25,952 nt of DNA from Ottowia sp. (GTDB taxonomy: Bacteria; Pseudomonadota; Gammaproteobacteria; Burkholderiales; Burkholderiaceae_C). A model generated the notes under the pieces. That model was not told the origin of the DNA and made no database searches. It saw only the letters and a program-made list of their open reading frames with translations. The DNA lies in contig JALOAS010000039.1 in assembly GCA_023228705.1 (NCBI GenBank), positions 1 to 25,952 on the forward strand. The letters run 5' to 3'. A program made the translations under genes and the position numbers. Positions 7,963-16,119 of this stretch are shown here, piece by piece. Numbering within the stretch: position 1 is the stretch's first letter; each line of letters opens with the position of its first letter.

Positions 7963-7989
7963 AAAAAAGCGCGTTCCTGGCGCGCTTTT
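7963..7989 (-). terminator. Hairpin with T-run in the thrS leader
   Basis: On the minus strand AAAAGCGCG (7989-7981), loop CCAGGAA, CGCGCTTTT (7973-7965), giving a perfect 9-bp stem whose T-run extends to 7963 (TTTTTT). It lies about 200 nt after the ankyrin gene and 41 nt before thrS. It may end the mltG-to-ankyrin operon or attenuate thrS. A TAAAAT hexamer on the minus strand near 8135 could be a -10 box for thrS, but it lacks a good -35; if real, the hairpin lies inside the thrS leader. Confidence 0.65.
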
Positions 7990-8187
7990 CCAGTCGGCAC
8001 TCGGGCCCATGGGCAGCCAGCACGGATCCGCCCCGGCTGGGCCGGCGCCCCTGCTGGCAAATCGTCACGGCGCGTCGCGGCAGCGCGGCGATGCGCCTTG
8101 CGCCGCAAACGCAACATGGTCACGGCGCACAAGCCAATTTTAGCGTCTTGCCCGCGCCGCCGGCGTATGCTGCCACAGCACTCCGGC

Positions 8188-8844
8188 TCACCAGCCCAGG
8201 TCAACCTGCGCTTCCAGCAGTGCAGCGGCTTCTTCATGCCCGGCGTTGCGCGCAAAATCCAGCGCGGCCAGCCCCCGCTGGTTCTTGGCCTGCGGGTCTG
8301 CGTGGTACTGCAGCAGCAGCCGGACCGCCTGCGGCGTGCCATAGCCAGCCGCCATCATGAGCGGCGTCGTGCCGTTGGGCGAGAGTGCGTTGATGTTGGC
8401 GCCCTGCAGGATGAGATACCGCATCATCTCCACATGGCTCCGCGTGGCCGCGTAATGCAGCGGGGTCCAGCCGTCCTTGTTGACCGCAGCGCCGCGCGCC
8501 ACGAGCTGGCGCGCCAGCTCCAGGTGATTGCGAAACGCCGCCATCATCAGCGGACTCTCGTCGCTGCCGTTGAGCTGGTTGACGTCAACGCGGGTGCTTT
8601 GCAGCAGCGCCTGCGCCGCAGCCAGCACCTCCTCGCGCAGCGCAACGTAAAGCGCGGCGTCGCCGCGCTCATCCCGGCTGTTGGGGTCAACGCCTGCGGC
8701 CAGCAGGCGCCGGACCGCAGCCGCGTCGTTGCTGGCGATGGCGCGAAACAACGCGTCATTCCGGCTTGCCGCCCAGCCTGACCCGACGGTGCCGGCCGAG
8801 ACGATGGCGGCCACCATGCAGCGCAGGAAGACGGCGCGCCTCAT
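8188..8844 (-). CDS. Exported ankyrin-repeat protein
   Basis: 218 aa. Residues 1-26 form a signal peptide (basic MRR, hydrophobic stretch, GWA-A cleavage), so a periplasmic location is likely. The rest is about five ankyrin repeats, roughly residues 29-60, 61-95, 96-125, 126-158 and 159-192, with clear repeat cores such as GWTPLHYAATRSHVEMMRYL and GTTPLMMAAGYGTPQAVRLL. No catalytic domain is visible, so a protein-binding role is likely; the partner is unknown. ATG 8844 overlaps the tatD stop in ATGA, so translation is coupled to tatD and this is the last gene of the mltG operon. Confidence 0.9.
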   Translation of the reverse strand: MRRAVFLRCMVAAIVSAGTVGSGWAASRNDALFRAIASNDAAAVRRLLAAGVDPNSRDERGDAALYVALREEVLAAAQALLQSTRVDVNQLNGSDESPLMMAAFRNHLELARQLVARGAAVNKDGWTPLHYAATRSHVEMMRYLILQGANINALSPNGTTPLMMAAGYGTPQAVRLLLQYHADPQAKNQRGLAALDFARNAGHEEAAALLEAQVDLGW

Positions 8845-9647
8845 GTCGCAGACGCCAGGAACAGGTGGTCAAAATTGGCGCTGGTCTGCTCGGCAATGGT
8901 CTCGGTGCTGACCCCGCGCAACTTGGCGACGCAGGCCGCGACCCAGGGTACGTAGGCCGGCGTGTTGGTCTTGCCCCGGTACGGCACCGGCGCCAGGTAC
9001 GGTGAATCGGTCTCTATGAGCAGGCGGTCGGCCGGCACGAACGGGACCACGCTGCGCAGCTCGGCTGCGTTCTTGAACGTGATGATGCCGGACATGGAGA
9101 TGTAAAAGCCCCGGTCCAGCGCCGCCCGGGCCACGTCCAGCGTCTCGGTGAAGCAGTGGAACACGCCGCCGGCACTGCCAGCGCTCCCGTCTTCGCCCTC
9201 TTCGTCCAGGATGCGCAGCGTGTCGGCGGCAGCAGCGCGCGTGTGGATGACCAGCGGCTTGCCCACGCGCCGGGCCGCGCGGATGTGCGTGCGAAACCGG
9301 TCGCGCTGCCACTGCAGATCGGCCACGCTGGCGCCGCCCTTGCGCGACTCCATCTGATAGTAGTCCAGCCCCGTCTCGCCCACGGCCACGACCTTGGGCT
9401 GGCTTGCCGCGCGCACCAGGTCCTGCTCGGCGGGTTCCTGCGCGCAGGCTTCTTCCGGATGCACGCCAGCGGTTGCCCAGATGCCGTCCTGGCGCGCCGC
9501 CAGCTGCTGCGCCAGGACGCACTCGGGCAGGCTGGTGCTGATGCACAGCGCGCGGGTGACCCGCGCCTGCTGCATCGCGGCCCAGATGGCGTCAAACTGG
9601 CCGCGCAGCGGCGTGGCGACCAGGTGGCAATGTGAATCGGTGTACAT
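8841..9647 (-). CDS. TatD-family metal-dependent hydrolase/DNase
   Basis: 268 aa, standard for the family. Metal-site residues are all present: the N-terminal D-S-H-C-H pair (residues 4-8), GETGLDYY, VIHTRA, FHCF and ETDSPYL. TatD proteins are cytoplasmic 3'-5' exonucleases or hydrolases linked to DNA repair; the substrate of this one is not fixed by sequence. The ATG at 9647 begins right at the conserved MYTDSHCHL; a GTG 10 codons earlier is possible but adds non-conserved residues. It follows pilZ by 31 bp and overlaps the ankyrin gene by 4 bp. Confidence 0.94.
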   Translation of the reverse strand: MYTDSHCHLVATPLRGQFDAIWAAMQQARVTRALCISTSLPECVLAQQLAARQDGIWATAGVHPEEACAQEPAEQDLVRAASQPKVVAVGETGLDYYQMESRKGGASVADLQWQRDRFRTHIRAARRVGKPLVIHTRAAAADTLRILDEEGEDGSAGSAGGVFHCFTETLDVARAALDRGFYISMSGIITFKNAAELRSVVPFVPADRLLIETDSPYLAPVPYRGKTNTPAYVPWVAACVAKLRGVSTETIAEQTSANFDHLFLASAT

Positions 9648-9678
9648 CAACAGGCAGCGCGGTCCGGCGCCTGGCACA

Positions 9679-10044
9679 TCAAACGGTTTGCGTCAGCCGG
9701 TTGGCCGGAGTGAAGCCAGCCAGCATCTTCTCGATCTGGTCCCGCAGCTGCGCGCAGCGAGGCTCGTCCGGGAACTGCACGCCCACGCCCTGCTGCCGGC
9801 CGTTTTCCGCGCGCGCCGGCGTGATCCACGCCACCTTGCCGGCAATGGGATGACGTTGCTGGCTCTCGGGCAACGTGAACATCACGTAGACGCTGTCGCC
9901 CAACTGGTATGAGCGCGTGGTCGGAACAAAGACGCCGCCGCCACTGAGCAACGGCATGAACGCTGCGTGCAGCGCTTCCAGGTCGGGGATGTCGAGCTGG
10001 ATCAGGTGCGGCCGGGGCCGGTCGTCGTGAGCGTCGGAGGTCAT
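9679..10044 (-). CDS. pilZ: PilZ-domain protein, type IV pilus assembly type
   Basis: 121 aa. The segment GGGVFVPTTRSYQLGDSVYVMFTLPE followed by IAGKVAWITP and GVGVQFPDE is that of true PilZ proteins needed for type IV pilus biogenesis. The c-di-GMP signature (RxxxR and D/NxSxxG) is missing, as in that group. ATG 10044 has AGGA 8 nt upstream and is preferred over TTG 10050. It lies between holB and tatD, its usual place in beta- and gammaproteobacteria. The 226 bp upstream to holB contains no convincing gene. Confidence 0.92.
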   Translation of the reverse strand: MTSDAHDDRPRPHLIQLDIPDLEALHAAFMPLLSGGGVFVPTTRSYQLGDSVYVMFTLPESQQRHPIAGKVAWITPARAENGRQQGVGVQFPDEPRCAQLRDQIEKMLAGFTPANRLTQTV

Positions 10045-10270
10045 GAGCAAATCCTACAGGATCAGGTGCGGCCCGATGTCGTGAACGCAAGCGGTGGCCA
10101 CGTGGCCGTGCGTCCAGACCGCTGCAGCGTGGCCTGACATCCAGACGAAGGACCGGTGCACGCTGACAGGACCAGGCGCTCCCATTCCGTGGCCTGTCAT
10201 GGCGCCGTCATGAAAAGGCACGCCAGCATCACGGCGTTGCCGCCGCCTGTCCCCACACGGGCCGATGGCT

Positions 10271-11272
10271 CTAGTTTAGTGCCTCTTGCGCCGAATGAAC
10301 AAGCACTTCCAGCGCCAGCGCGCGATTCAGCGGGTGGTCCGCGTGGCGCGCGGCCTGGCCCAGCTCGCGCCACCAGGCCATGAGCGCAGGCATGGGCGCA
10401 TGCCGCTGCGGCAGCCAGGCGGGATCCAGGAACCGGGGTGGCGCACCAACGCTGAGCGCAGCCATGTCATGGCAGATCTTTTGCAGGGCGTCAACTGCTT
10501 CGGCCAGCGACAGGTCGGCCAGCGCCGACGGATCGGCGCGCAGCAGCGCCTGCGTCAGCTCGCGCCAGAAACCTTCGTCGCGCCCCTGCTGCGCCGCCTG
10601 CAGCGCGGCCTGCGGCCGGCCTCCCGCGGCACGCAGCAGGGCGCTCGCCTGCGCTGGCGCCAGGCCCTGCTGCTGCAACCAGGTCACGGTTTCATTGCTT
10701 TCGGGCCAGTGCATGGTATGCGCGAGGCAGCGGCTGCGGATGGTGGGCAGCAGCAGGTGCGCCGCGTCGGTGGCCAGCACGAAGCGCGTGTCTCCGGCCG
10801 GCTCCTCCAGCGTCTTGAGCAACGCCGCGGCGCTGACCCGGTTCATCCGGTCGGCCGGATAGACCAGCACCGCCTTGCCGCGTCCGCGCGCGCTGGTGCG
10901 CTGGGAAAAATCGACCACGCTGCGGATGGCCTGGACCCGGATGTCCTGGCTGGGCTTGCGCTTCTTGCCGTCGATGTCGCTGCGCGCCTGCGGGGGCAGC
11001 GGCCAGTCCTGCGCCAGCATCAGCGCCTCGGGCATGAGCACCATCAGGTCCGGATGTGTCCGCACCGCCACGCCGTGGCAGCTGGCACAGCGGCCGCAAG
11101 CGCCCTCTGGCGTGGGCGCGTCGCAGAGCCAGGCTTGCGCCAGCGCCTGCGCCAGCTCCAGCTGCATCAGACCCGAGGGACCCTGCAACAGCCAGGCGTG
11201 GCCGCGGTGCGCAAGCAGGATCCGCAGCTGCCGGGCCACCCATGGCGCCATCTGCCGGGCCGTTGCGCTCAT
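10271..11272 (-). CDS. holB: DNA polymerase III delta' subunit
   Basis: 333 aa, a clamp-loader subunit of the replicative polymerase. The P-loop position reads GPSGLMQ and lacks the Lys-Ser/Thr pair, as expected for delta', which does not hydrolyse ATP. A zinc module C-x8-C-x2-C-x2-C follows (CDAPTPEGACGRCASC), then KTLEEPAGDTRFVLAT and the SRC arginine-finger motif (TIRSRCLAH). The start at ATG 11272 overlaps the tmk stop in ATGA, the normal tmk-holB coupling. The open frame upstream is only antisense of tmk codons. Confidence 0.95.
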   Translation of the reverse strand: MSATARQMAPWVARQLRILLAHRGHAWLLQGPSGLMQLELAQALAQAWLCDAPTPEGACGRCASCHGVAVRTHPDLMVLMPEALMLAQDWPLPPQARSDIDGKKRKPSQDIRVQAIRSVVDFSQRTSARGRGKAVLVYPADRMNRVSAAALLKTLEEPAGDTRFVLATDAAHLLLPTIRSRCLAHTMHWPESNETVTWLQQQGLAPAQASALLRAAGGRPQAALQAAQQGRDEGFWRELTQALLRADPSALADLSLAEAVDALQKICHDMAALSVGAPPRFLDPAWLPQRHAPMPALMAWWRELGQAARHADHPLNRALALEVLVHSAQEALN

Positions 11273-11925
11273 GGCCAGCCCCGCGCGCGCACGCTGGCTT
11301 GCACCGCCTGCCAGACCTGCGCCACCGTTCCCGTGGCGTCGATGCGGACGAAGCGCTGCGGGTGCTCGCGTGCGCGTCGTGCATAGCCGGCGCGCACGGC
11401 TTCGAAGAACGCGGCGGGCTGGCGTTCGAACTTGTCGGGCAGCCGGCTGCCCTGCAGGCGCTGCGCAGCCTGTGCCGGCGGCAGGTCGAACCACAGCGTC
11501 AGGTCCGGCTGCAGCAGCGCGTCACCGGCCGTCGGGCCAGCCGGGCCTGCGCCGCCCTGCACCAGCCGTTCAAGCAGCTCAAGCCGTTCCCAGTCAAAGC
11601 CGCGCGCGCTGCCCTGGTACGCAAACGTGGCGTCGGCAAAGCGGTCGCAAAGCACGACCCGCCCTGCCTTGAGCGCCGGTACGATGAGCGCGTCCAGGTG
11701 GTCCCTGCGCGCGGCAAACATCAGCAGCGCCTCGGTCAGCGGCCCCATCTCCTGCCCCAGCAGCAGGGCGCGCAACTGCTCGGCCAACGGGGTCCCTCCC
11801 GGCTCGCGCGTCTGCACCACGTCCCGGCCGGCTTCGGCAAAGACGCGCGCCAGTGCCGCAATGTGCGTCGACTTGCCGGCACCGTCTATGCCCTCGAAGC
11901 TGATGAACACGCCGCGCCCGGACAT
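11269..11925 (-). CDS. tmk: Thymidylate kinase
   Basis: 218 aa. It phosphorylates dTMP to dTDP for DNA synthesis. The P-loop GIDGAGKST is at residues 12-20; TREPGGTPLAEQLR, the DRF motif (near residue 93) and a lid region around SRLPDKFERQ complete the fold. ATG 11925 has a strong GGAGGTG SD. It lies 55 bp after mltG and overlaps holB by 4 bp. Confidence 0.98.
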   Translation of the reverse strand: MSGRGVFISFEGIDGAGKSTHIAALARVFAEAGRDVVQTREPGGTPLAEQLRALLLGQEMGPLTEALLMFAARRDHLDALIVPALKAGRVVLCDRFADATFAYQGSARGFDWERLELLERLVQGGAGPAGPTAGDALLQPDLTLWFDLPPAQAAQRLQGSRLPDKFERQPAAFFEAVRAGYARRAREHPQRFVRIDATGTVAQVWQAVQASVRARGWP

Positions 11926-11980
11926 CAGCGTTCACCTCCGGCACACGCACCATGCAGGGCTCCTGGCTGCGCTGACGACA

Positions 11981-12982
11981 TCACTGCGCGCCCTTGCCGC
12001 GCTGGTACTTGTTCACGGCCCGGTTGTGCTCGTTCAGCGTGGTGCTGAAATGGCTGCTGCCGTCACCCCGCGACACGAAATACAGCGACCGGGTTTGCGC
12101 AGGCTGGACCACCGCGACCAGCGCGGCCTGCCCCGGCAGCGCAATGGGCGTGGGCGGCAAACCCTTGCGCGTGTACGTGTTGTACGGCGTATCGGCCCGC
12201 AGCTGGCTGCGCGTGAGGCGGCCGTCAAACGACTTGCCAACGCCGTAGATCACGGTGGGGTCCGTTTGCAGCGGCATGTCCCTGCGCAGCCGGTTGACAA
12301 AAACCCCGGCAATCTCGGCGCGGTCGGCAGCCAGGCCGGTCTCCTTCTCTACGATGCTGGCCAGGATCAGGGCCTCTTCCGGCGAATGCAGCGGCAGGTC
12401 AGGCTGGCGTTGCTGCCAGGCCGCGGACAGCTTCTGCGACATCGCGTTCATGGCCTGGCGCAGCACGTCCAGGTCACTGGTGTCGCTGGTGTAGTGGTAG
12501 GTGTCGGGAAAGAACCGGCCTTCTGGATTGACGCCGGCCTGCCCCAGCGCGGACATGATCTCGGCATTGCTCAAGTCGGCCGTGCGCTGCACGAGCCGGT
12601 CGGCGCGAGCCAGCGCGCTGCGCACCTGCTCGAAGGTCCAGCCCTCGACCAGCGTGACGGTGCGCACGATGTGCTCGCCCCGGACCAGCTTGCGCAGCAA
12701 CCCGGCCGGCGTCGTGCCCTGCGAGACTTCGTATTCGCCGGACTTGATCGTCTGTTTGCGCCCGGCCCAGCGAAAGTACAGGTGCAGCCATTCGGCCGGG
12801 ACCTTGACGCCGGCGGCCTCGATGCGCTTGGCAGCGCCCCGCACGGACGTGCCGCGCGGCAGGTCGAATTCAACGCGCTGCCCCTGAAGCGCCAGCGGCT
12901 GCTGCGACCACCACGCCGCAGCGCCGGCCAGGGCCGCGCCCAGCACCAGCAGCAACAACAGGAAAAGCAGCAAGCGTCGCAC
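11981..12982 (-). CDS. mltG: Endolytic murein transglycosylase MltG
   Basis: 333 aa. It cleaves nascent glycan strands at the inner membrane and influences strand length. An N-terminal membrane anchor (about 4-24, Leu-rich) precedes a LysM-like region and the YceG domain. The catalytic motif EKETG is at 212-216, with EIAGVFVNRLRRDMPLQTDPTVIYG after it. The start is GTG 12982; no SD is seen, but TAAACT lies 7 nt before it. It is first in the mltG-tmk-holB-pilZ-tatD-ankyrin gene series. Confidence 0.95.
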   Translation of the reverse strand: MRRLLLFLLLLLVLGAALAGAAAWWSQQPLALQGQRVEFDLPRGTSVRGAAKRIEAAGVKVPAEWLHLYFRWAGRKQTIKSGEYEVSQGTTPAGLLRKLVRGEHIVRTVTLVEGWTFEQVRSALARADRLVQRTADLSNAEIMSALGQAGVNPEGRFFPDTYHYTSDTSDLDVLRQAMNAMSQKLSAAWQQRQPDLPLHSPEEALILASIVEKETGLAADRAEIAGVFVNRLRRDMPLQTDPTVIYGVGKSFDGRLTRSQLRADTPYNTYTRKGLPPTPIALPGQAALVAVVQPAQTRSLYFVSRGDGSSHFSTTLNEHNRAVNKYQRGKGAQ

Positions 12983-12989
12983 AGGCGCT

Positions 12990-12995
12990 AGTTTA
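12990..12995 (-). promoter_or_regulatory. Possible -10 element of a leaderless mltG promoter
   Basis: TAAACT on the minus strand, 7 nt before the GTG start of mltG, which lacks an SD. cysE has the same hexamer at the same distance. No -35 box is recognisable. Confidence 0.35.
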
Positions 12996-13056
12996 GTGTC
13001 TCAATCCGATGCGCCGCGCTGGCCGCGCGCCGAACGGCGCCGGCCTGGCGCAGCGT

Positions 13057-13827
13057 CTATTTGCCGATCAGCTCGTTGAGCCGGCGCGCCTTGAAGGTCT
13101 CGTCCTTGTCGGCGTCGTCCGGAACGCAATCGGGGTCTACCCGGCACGCCAGCTGCTCGACCGCCTCCCACAGCAGCGTGATCTGGTGCTCGTTGCCCGC
13201 GGTGCCATCGATGAGCCCGCGCAGCGCCTGGCTGACCGGGTCGTCGCTGTTGCTGACACCGTACGCGGAAAAGCCCATCTTGCTCGCGGCGTCTTCGCGC
13301 CGCTTGTCGTCGTCGGCCTGGATGACGCGCGCCGGGTTGCCCACCGCGGTGGCTCCCGGTGGCACCGCCTTGGTCACGACGGCGCCCGAGCCTATGCGCG
13401 CACCATCGCCCACCGAAAAGCTGCCCAGCACCTGGCTGTTGGCGCCAACGATGACCCCCTTGCCCAGCGTCGGGTGGCGCTTGCCGCCCGGCGTCAGCGC
13501 GACCCCGCCCAGCGTCACGCCCTGATAGATGGTGCAGTCGTCACCCACTTCGGCCGTCTCGCCTATGACCACGCCCATGCCGTGATCGATGAACACGCGC
13601 TGGCCTATGGTGGCGCCCGGGTGGATCTCGATGCCGGTCAGGAACCGGCCCCAATGCGAGATCCAGCGCGCCAGCCAGTACCAGCGCGCCTGCCACAACC
13701 AGTGGGCCAGGCGGTGCAGCACCAGCGCGTGGAAGCCGGGATACGAAAAGACCACGTCCCAGACGCTGCGTGCGGCGGGGTCGCGATCCAGGACGGCCTG
13801 GGTGTAGGAGCGGATTCGGGCAAACAC
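13057..13827 (-). CDS. cysE: Serine O-acetyltransferase
   Basis: 256 aa. It makes O-acetylserine from serine and acetyl-CoA, the first step of cysteine synthesis. A short helical N-domain (1-60) is followed by left-handed beta-helix hexapeptide repeats (about 65-165), with the catalytic-type motif FIDHGMGVVIGETAEVGDD and the loop GGKRHPTLG. A tail of about 85 residues after NPARVI (DDDKRREDAAS..CRVDPDC) is longer than in E. coli CysE and has no known domain that I recognise. The start is GTG 13827 (MFARIRSY), without a clear SD. A MFS gene is divergent upstream. Confidence 0.95.
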   Translation of the reverse strand: MFARIRSYTQAVLDRDPAARSVWDVVFSYPGFHALVLHRLAHWLWQARWYWLARWISHWGRFLTGIEIHPGATIGQRVFIDHGMGVVIGETAEVGDDCTIYQGVTLGGVALTPGGKRHPTLGKGVIVGANSQVLGSFSVGDGARIGSGAVVTKAVPPGATAVGNPARVIQADDDKRREDAASKMGFSAYGVSNSDDPVSQALRGLIDGTAGNEHQITLLWEAVEQLACRVDPDCVPDDADKDETFKARRLNELIGK

Positions 13828-13834
13828 GCCCGCA

Positions 13835-13840
13835 AGTTTA
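13835..13840 (-). promoter_or_regulatory. Possible -10 element of a leaderless cysE promoter
   Basis: TAAACT on the minus strand, 7 nt before GTG 13827, as at mltG. No -35 box is recognisable. Confidence 0.35.
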
Positions 13841-13990
13841 ATTCAGATGCCGCGTTGCCGCCGGCAGGCAAAGACTCCGGGGCACGCCGCTGCACACGTG
13901 ATGCGCGCAGGCGCCAGTGCACAATCCCGGATAGCACCGGCGCCAGCATCCACTGCCCGCGACCTGATGGCCCGCACCCGGCGCACCACC

Positions 13991-15217
13991 ATGACCCGCA
14001 CGCCCACGCCCGAATTCAGCCTCCGCAAGATCGCCCTGCCCGCATTTGGCCCCTCGCTGATGCTGGGCGTGGCCGAGGGCGCGGTGTACCCCGTGCTGGC
14101 GCTGAGCGCGCTGCAGCTGGGGGCCAGCGCGGCAGTGGCCGGGCTGGTGGTGGCACTGGTGAGCGTGGGCCAGACCGTGGCCAACCTCCCGGCCGCAGCC
14201 ATCGCCAGCCGCTGGGGCGAGCGGCGGGCCATGGTCGGCGCGGCGCTGTGCGGCATGGTTGCGCTGCTGCTGTGCCTGGCCGCGCCCAATGTGGGCGTTT
14301 TTGCCGCCGCCGTGTTCGTCCTGGGGCTGGTGGGCGCGGTATTCAAGCTGGCGCGCCAGACGTACCTGACCGAGGCTGCACCCATTGCCATGCGGGCCCG
14401 CGCCATGTCGACGCTGGGCGGCACCGTGCGCGTGGGCATGTTCATCGGACCGTTTCTTGCCGCGGCGCTGATCCACCTGCTGGGCCTGCCCGGCGCCTAT
14501 CTTGGCGCCATCGCGGCCATGGCGGGCGCGGGTGCGGTCGCGCTGCTGGTGCCGGACCTGGAGCCGGCCGGCCGCATACGCCGCCGGCTTTCGTCACGAC
14601 AGATGATGGCGCTGCAGGCGCGGCATCATGCACACGTCTTCCTGACGCTGGGCGTGGCCACGGCGCTGGTGACGGCGATCCGCTCCTGTCGCCAGATCGT
14701 GATTCCGCTGTGGGCCGAGCACGTGGGCCTGGATGCGGCCACCACCGCGCTCATCTATGGCCTGATGGGCAGCGTCGACATGCTGCTCTTCTATCCGGCC
14801 GGGAAGATCATGGACATCTGGGGACGGCAGTGGATCACGCTGCCCAGCATGCTGCTCATGGGCGCGAGCTTTGTGCTGCTGCCACTGTCCACCGGGTTCT
14901 ACGGCCTGCTGGCCGTGAGCCTGCTCATGGGGCTGGGCAACGGCATTGGCTCCGGACTGGTGCTGACCATAGGCGCTGATGCGTCGCCGCGGTACGGGCG
15001 CACCGAATTCCTGGGCCTGTGGCGCGTCATCTCGGATACCGGCGGCGGCGCGGGCCCGCTGCTGCTGTCGGCGGTCACTGCCACCGTGTCACTGGCCGCA
15101 GGCGTGGTCGTCATTGGCGGCCTGGGTTTTGCCGCGGCAGCGATGTTCTGGCGCTGGCTGCCGCGCGGCCCGGCGCCCCCGTCCACGGGCAGCAAGACCG
15201 GCGCGGTGCCGCATTGA
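13991..15217 (+). CDS. MFS transporter
   Basis: 408 aa with about 12 hydrophobic segments, an inner-membrane secondary transporter. The loop 2-3 motif reads ASRWGERRAMVGAAL, the MFS motif A position, and an internal counterpart is KIMDIWGRQW in the second half. It resembles drug/metabolite efflux MFS proteins, but the substrate cannot be told. ATG 13991 and ATG 13967 are both possible starts; neither has an SD. The shorter one begins just before the first membrane segment. It ends only 9 bp before the converging trmJ stop, with no terminator between them, so read-through antisense RNA is likely. Confidence 0.9.
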   Translation: MTRTPTPEFSLRKIALPAFGPSLMLGVAEGAVYPVLALSALQLGASAAVAGLVVALVSVGQTVANLPAAAIASRWGERRAMVGAALCGMVALLLCLAAPNVGVFAAAVFVLGLVGAVFKLARQTYLTEAAPIAMRARAMSTLGGTVRVGMFIGPFLAAALIHLLGLPGAYLGAIAAMAGAGAVALLVPDLEPAGRIRRRLSSRQMMALQARHHAHVFLTLGVATALVTAIRSCRQIVIPLWAEHVGLDAATTALIYGLMGSVDMLLFYPAGKIMDIWGRQWITLPSMLLMGASFVLLPLSTGFYGLLAVSLLMGLGNGIGSGLVLTIGADASPRYGRTEFLGLWRVISDTGGGAGPLLLSAVTATVSLAAGVVVIGGLGFAAAAMFWRWLPRGPAPPSTGSKTGAVPH

Positions 15218-15226
15218 ACCGCTGCT

Positions 15227-16117
15227 TCAGGCCCGGCCGTCAGGCGCGTCGTCGTTGCGTGCACGCGCCGCCGCGCGCTGCATGGACTTGGCGATCCCGC
15301 GCAGCAGGTTGATCTCATCCGCACTGGGCCGGGCACGGCCAAAGAGCTGCTGCAGCCGGGGCATGAGCCGCTTGGGCACCGCCGGATCAAGAAAACCAAT
15401 GGCCAGCAGCGCTGCGCGCCAGTGCGCCAGCATGCCGGCCAGCGCCGCGGCATCGGCCGGCACGTGCTCGGGCACGCCCGGCGGCACGCTCGGCGGCCTG
15501 CCGCCGGCATGCGCGACCAGCGCCAGCCGCCAGTCGTAGGCAATGAGCTGCACCGCTGCTGCCAGGTTGAGCGAGCCAAACGCCGGATTGGTCGGAATGC
15601 TCAGCGCCACGTGGCAGCGGTACACGTCCTCGTTGGCCATGCCGTAGCGCTCGCAACCAAAAAGCAGCGCCACGCCCTGCGGCGGGCGGGCCGGCAGCTC
15701 CGGGTGCTGCGCAGCTTCCATCCCGTCCAGCAGCGCGGCAAAATGCGCGCGCGGCGTGCGCGTGGGCGGGCCGAAATCACGCGCCGTCATGACGGTGGCG
15801 CAGACATGGCTCATGCCTTCCAGCGCCTCGTCCAGCGTGGCGACGGCGCGGGCGCATTGCAGGATGTGATCTGCGCCGCTGGCGCGCTGCAGCGTCTCGG
15901 GCCGGATCAGCACGTCTGCCCAGCGCGGCCTGACCACGACCAGGTCGTCAAACCCCATGACATGCATGGCACGGGCCACCGCGCCCACGTTGCCGGCATG
16001 GCTGGGCTCGATCAGCACGAAGCGGGTCGCGGCAGCGTCAGCCACGGCCCCGTCGCGGCGCGTCCGGCGTTCCGGCGTGACCCGCCCGGGCGCGGCAACT
16101 GGCCAGCCGCGGCCCAT
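15227..16117 (-). CDS. trmJ: tRNA (cytidine/uridine-2'-O)-methyltransferase, TrmJ type
   Basis: 296 aa. It methylates the 2'-OH of tRNA position 32 using SAM. The SPOUT fold is shown by IEPSHAGNVGAVARAM near the N-terminus, LLFGCERYGMANEDVYRC and the knot loop SIPTNPAFGSLNLAAAVQ. The C-terminal helical segment (PRLQQLFGRARPSADEINLLRGI) is as in TrmJ. The start at ATG 16117 lies 2 bp after the trxC stop, so coupling is likely. It adds about 30 weakly conserved residues; a GTG shortly before ADAAATRFVLIEPS is the alternative. Assigned by family; the exact tRNA target is inferred. Confidence 0.9.
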   Translation of the reverse strand: MGRGWPVAAPGRVTPERRTRRDGAVADAAATRFVLIEPSHAGNVGAVARAMHVMGFDDLVVVRPRWADVLIRPETLQRASGADHILQCARAVATLDEALEGMSHVCATVMTARDFGPPTRTPRAHFAALLDGMEAAQHPELPARPPQGVALLFGCERYGMANEDVYRCHVALSIPTNPAFGSLNLAAAVQLIAYDWRLALVAHAGGRPPSVPPGVPEHVPADAAALAGMLAHWRAALLAIGFLDPAVPKRLMPRLQQLFGRARPSADEINLLRGIAKSMQRAAARARNDDAPDGRA

Positions 16118-16119
16118 GT

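Noticed and set aside
5294..8143. Open frame of 949 codons on the plus strand
   Set aside because: It is antisense to infC and thrS and shows the same low-complexity composition; no recognisable domain.
10128..10200. Near-identical 13-mers CGTGGCCTGACAT and CGTGGCCTGTCAT 60 bp apart in the holB-pilZ gap
   Set aside because: Only two copies, no flanking similarity and no further repeat unit; not enough for a repeat or operator claim.
10271..12996. CTAGTTTAGTG occurs at both 10271 and 12988
   Set aside because: At 10271 it is the holB stop codon context and at 12988 the mltG promoter region; the shared 11-mer is probably coincidental.
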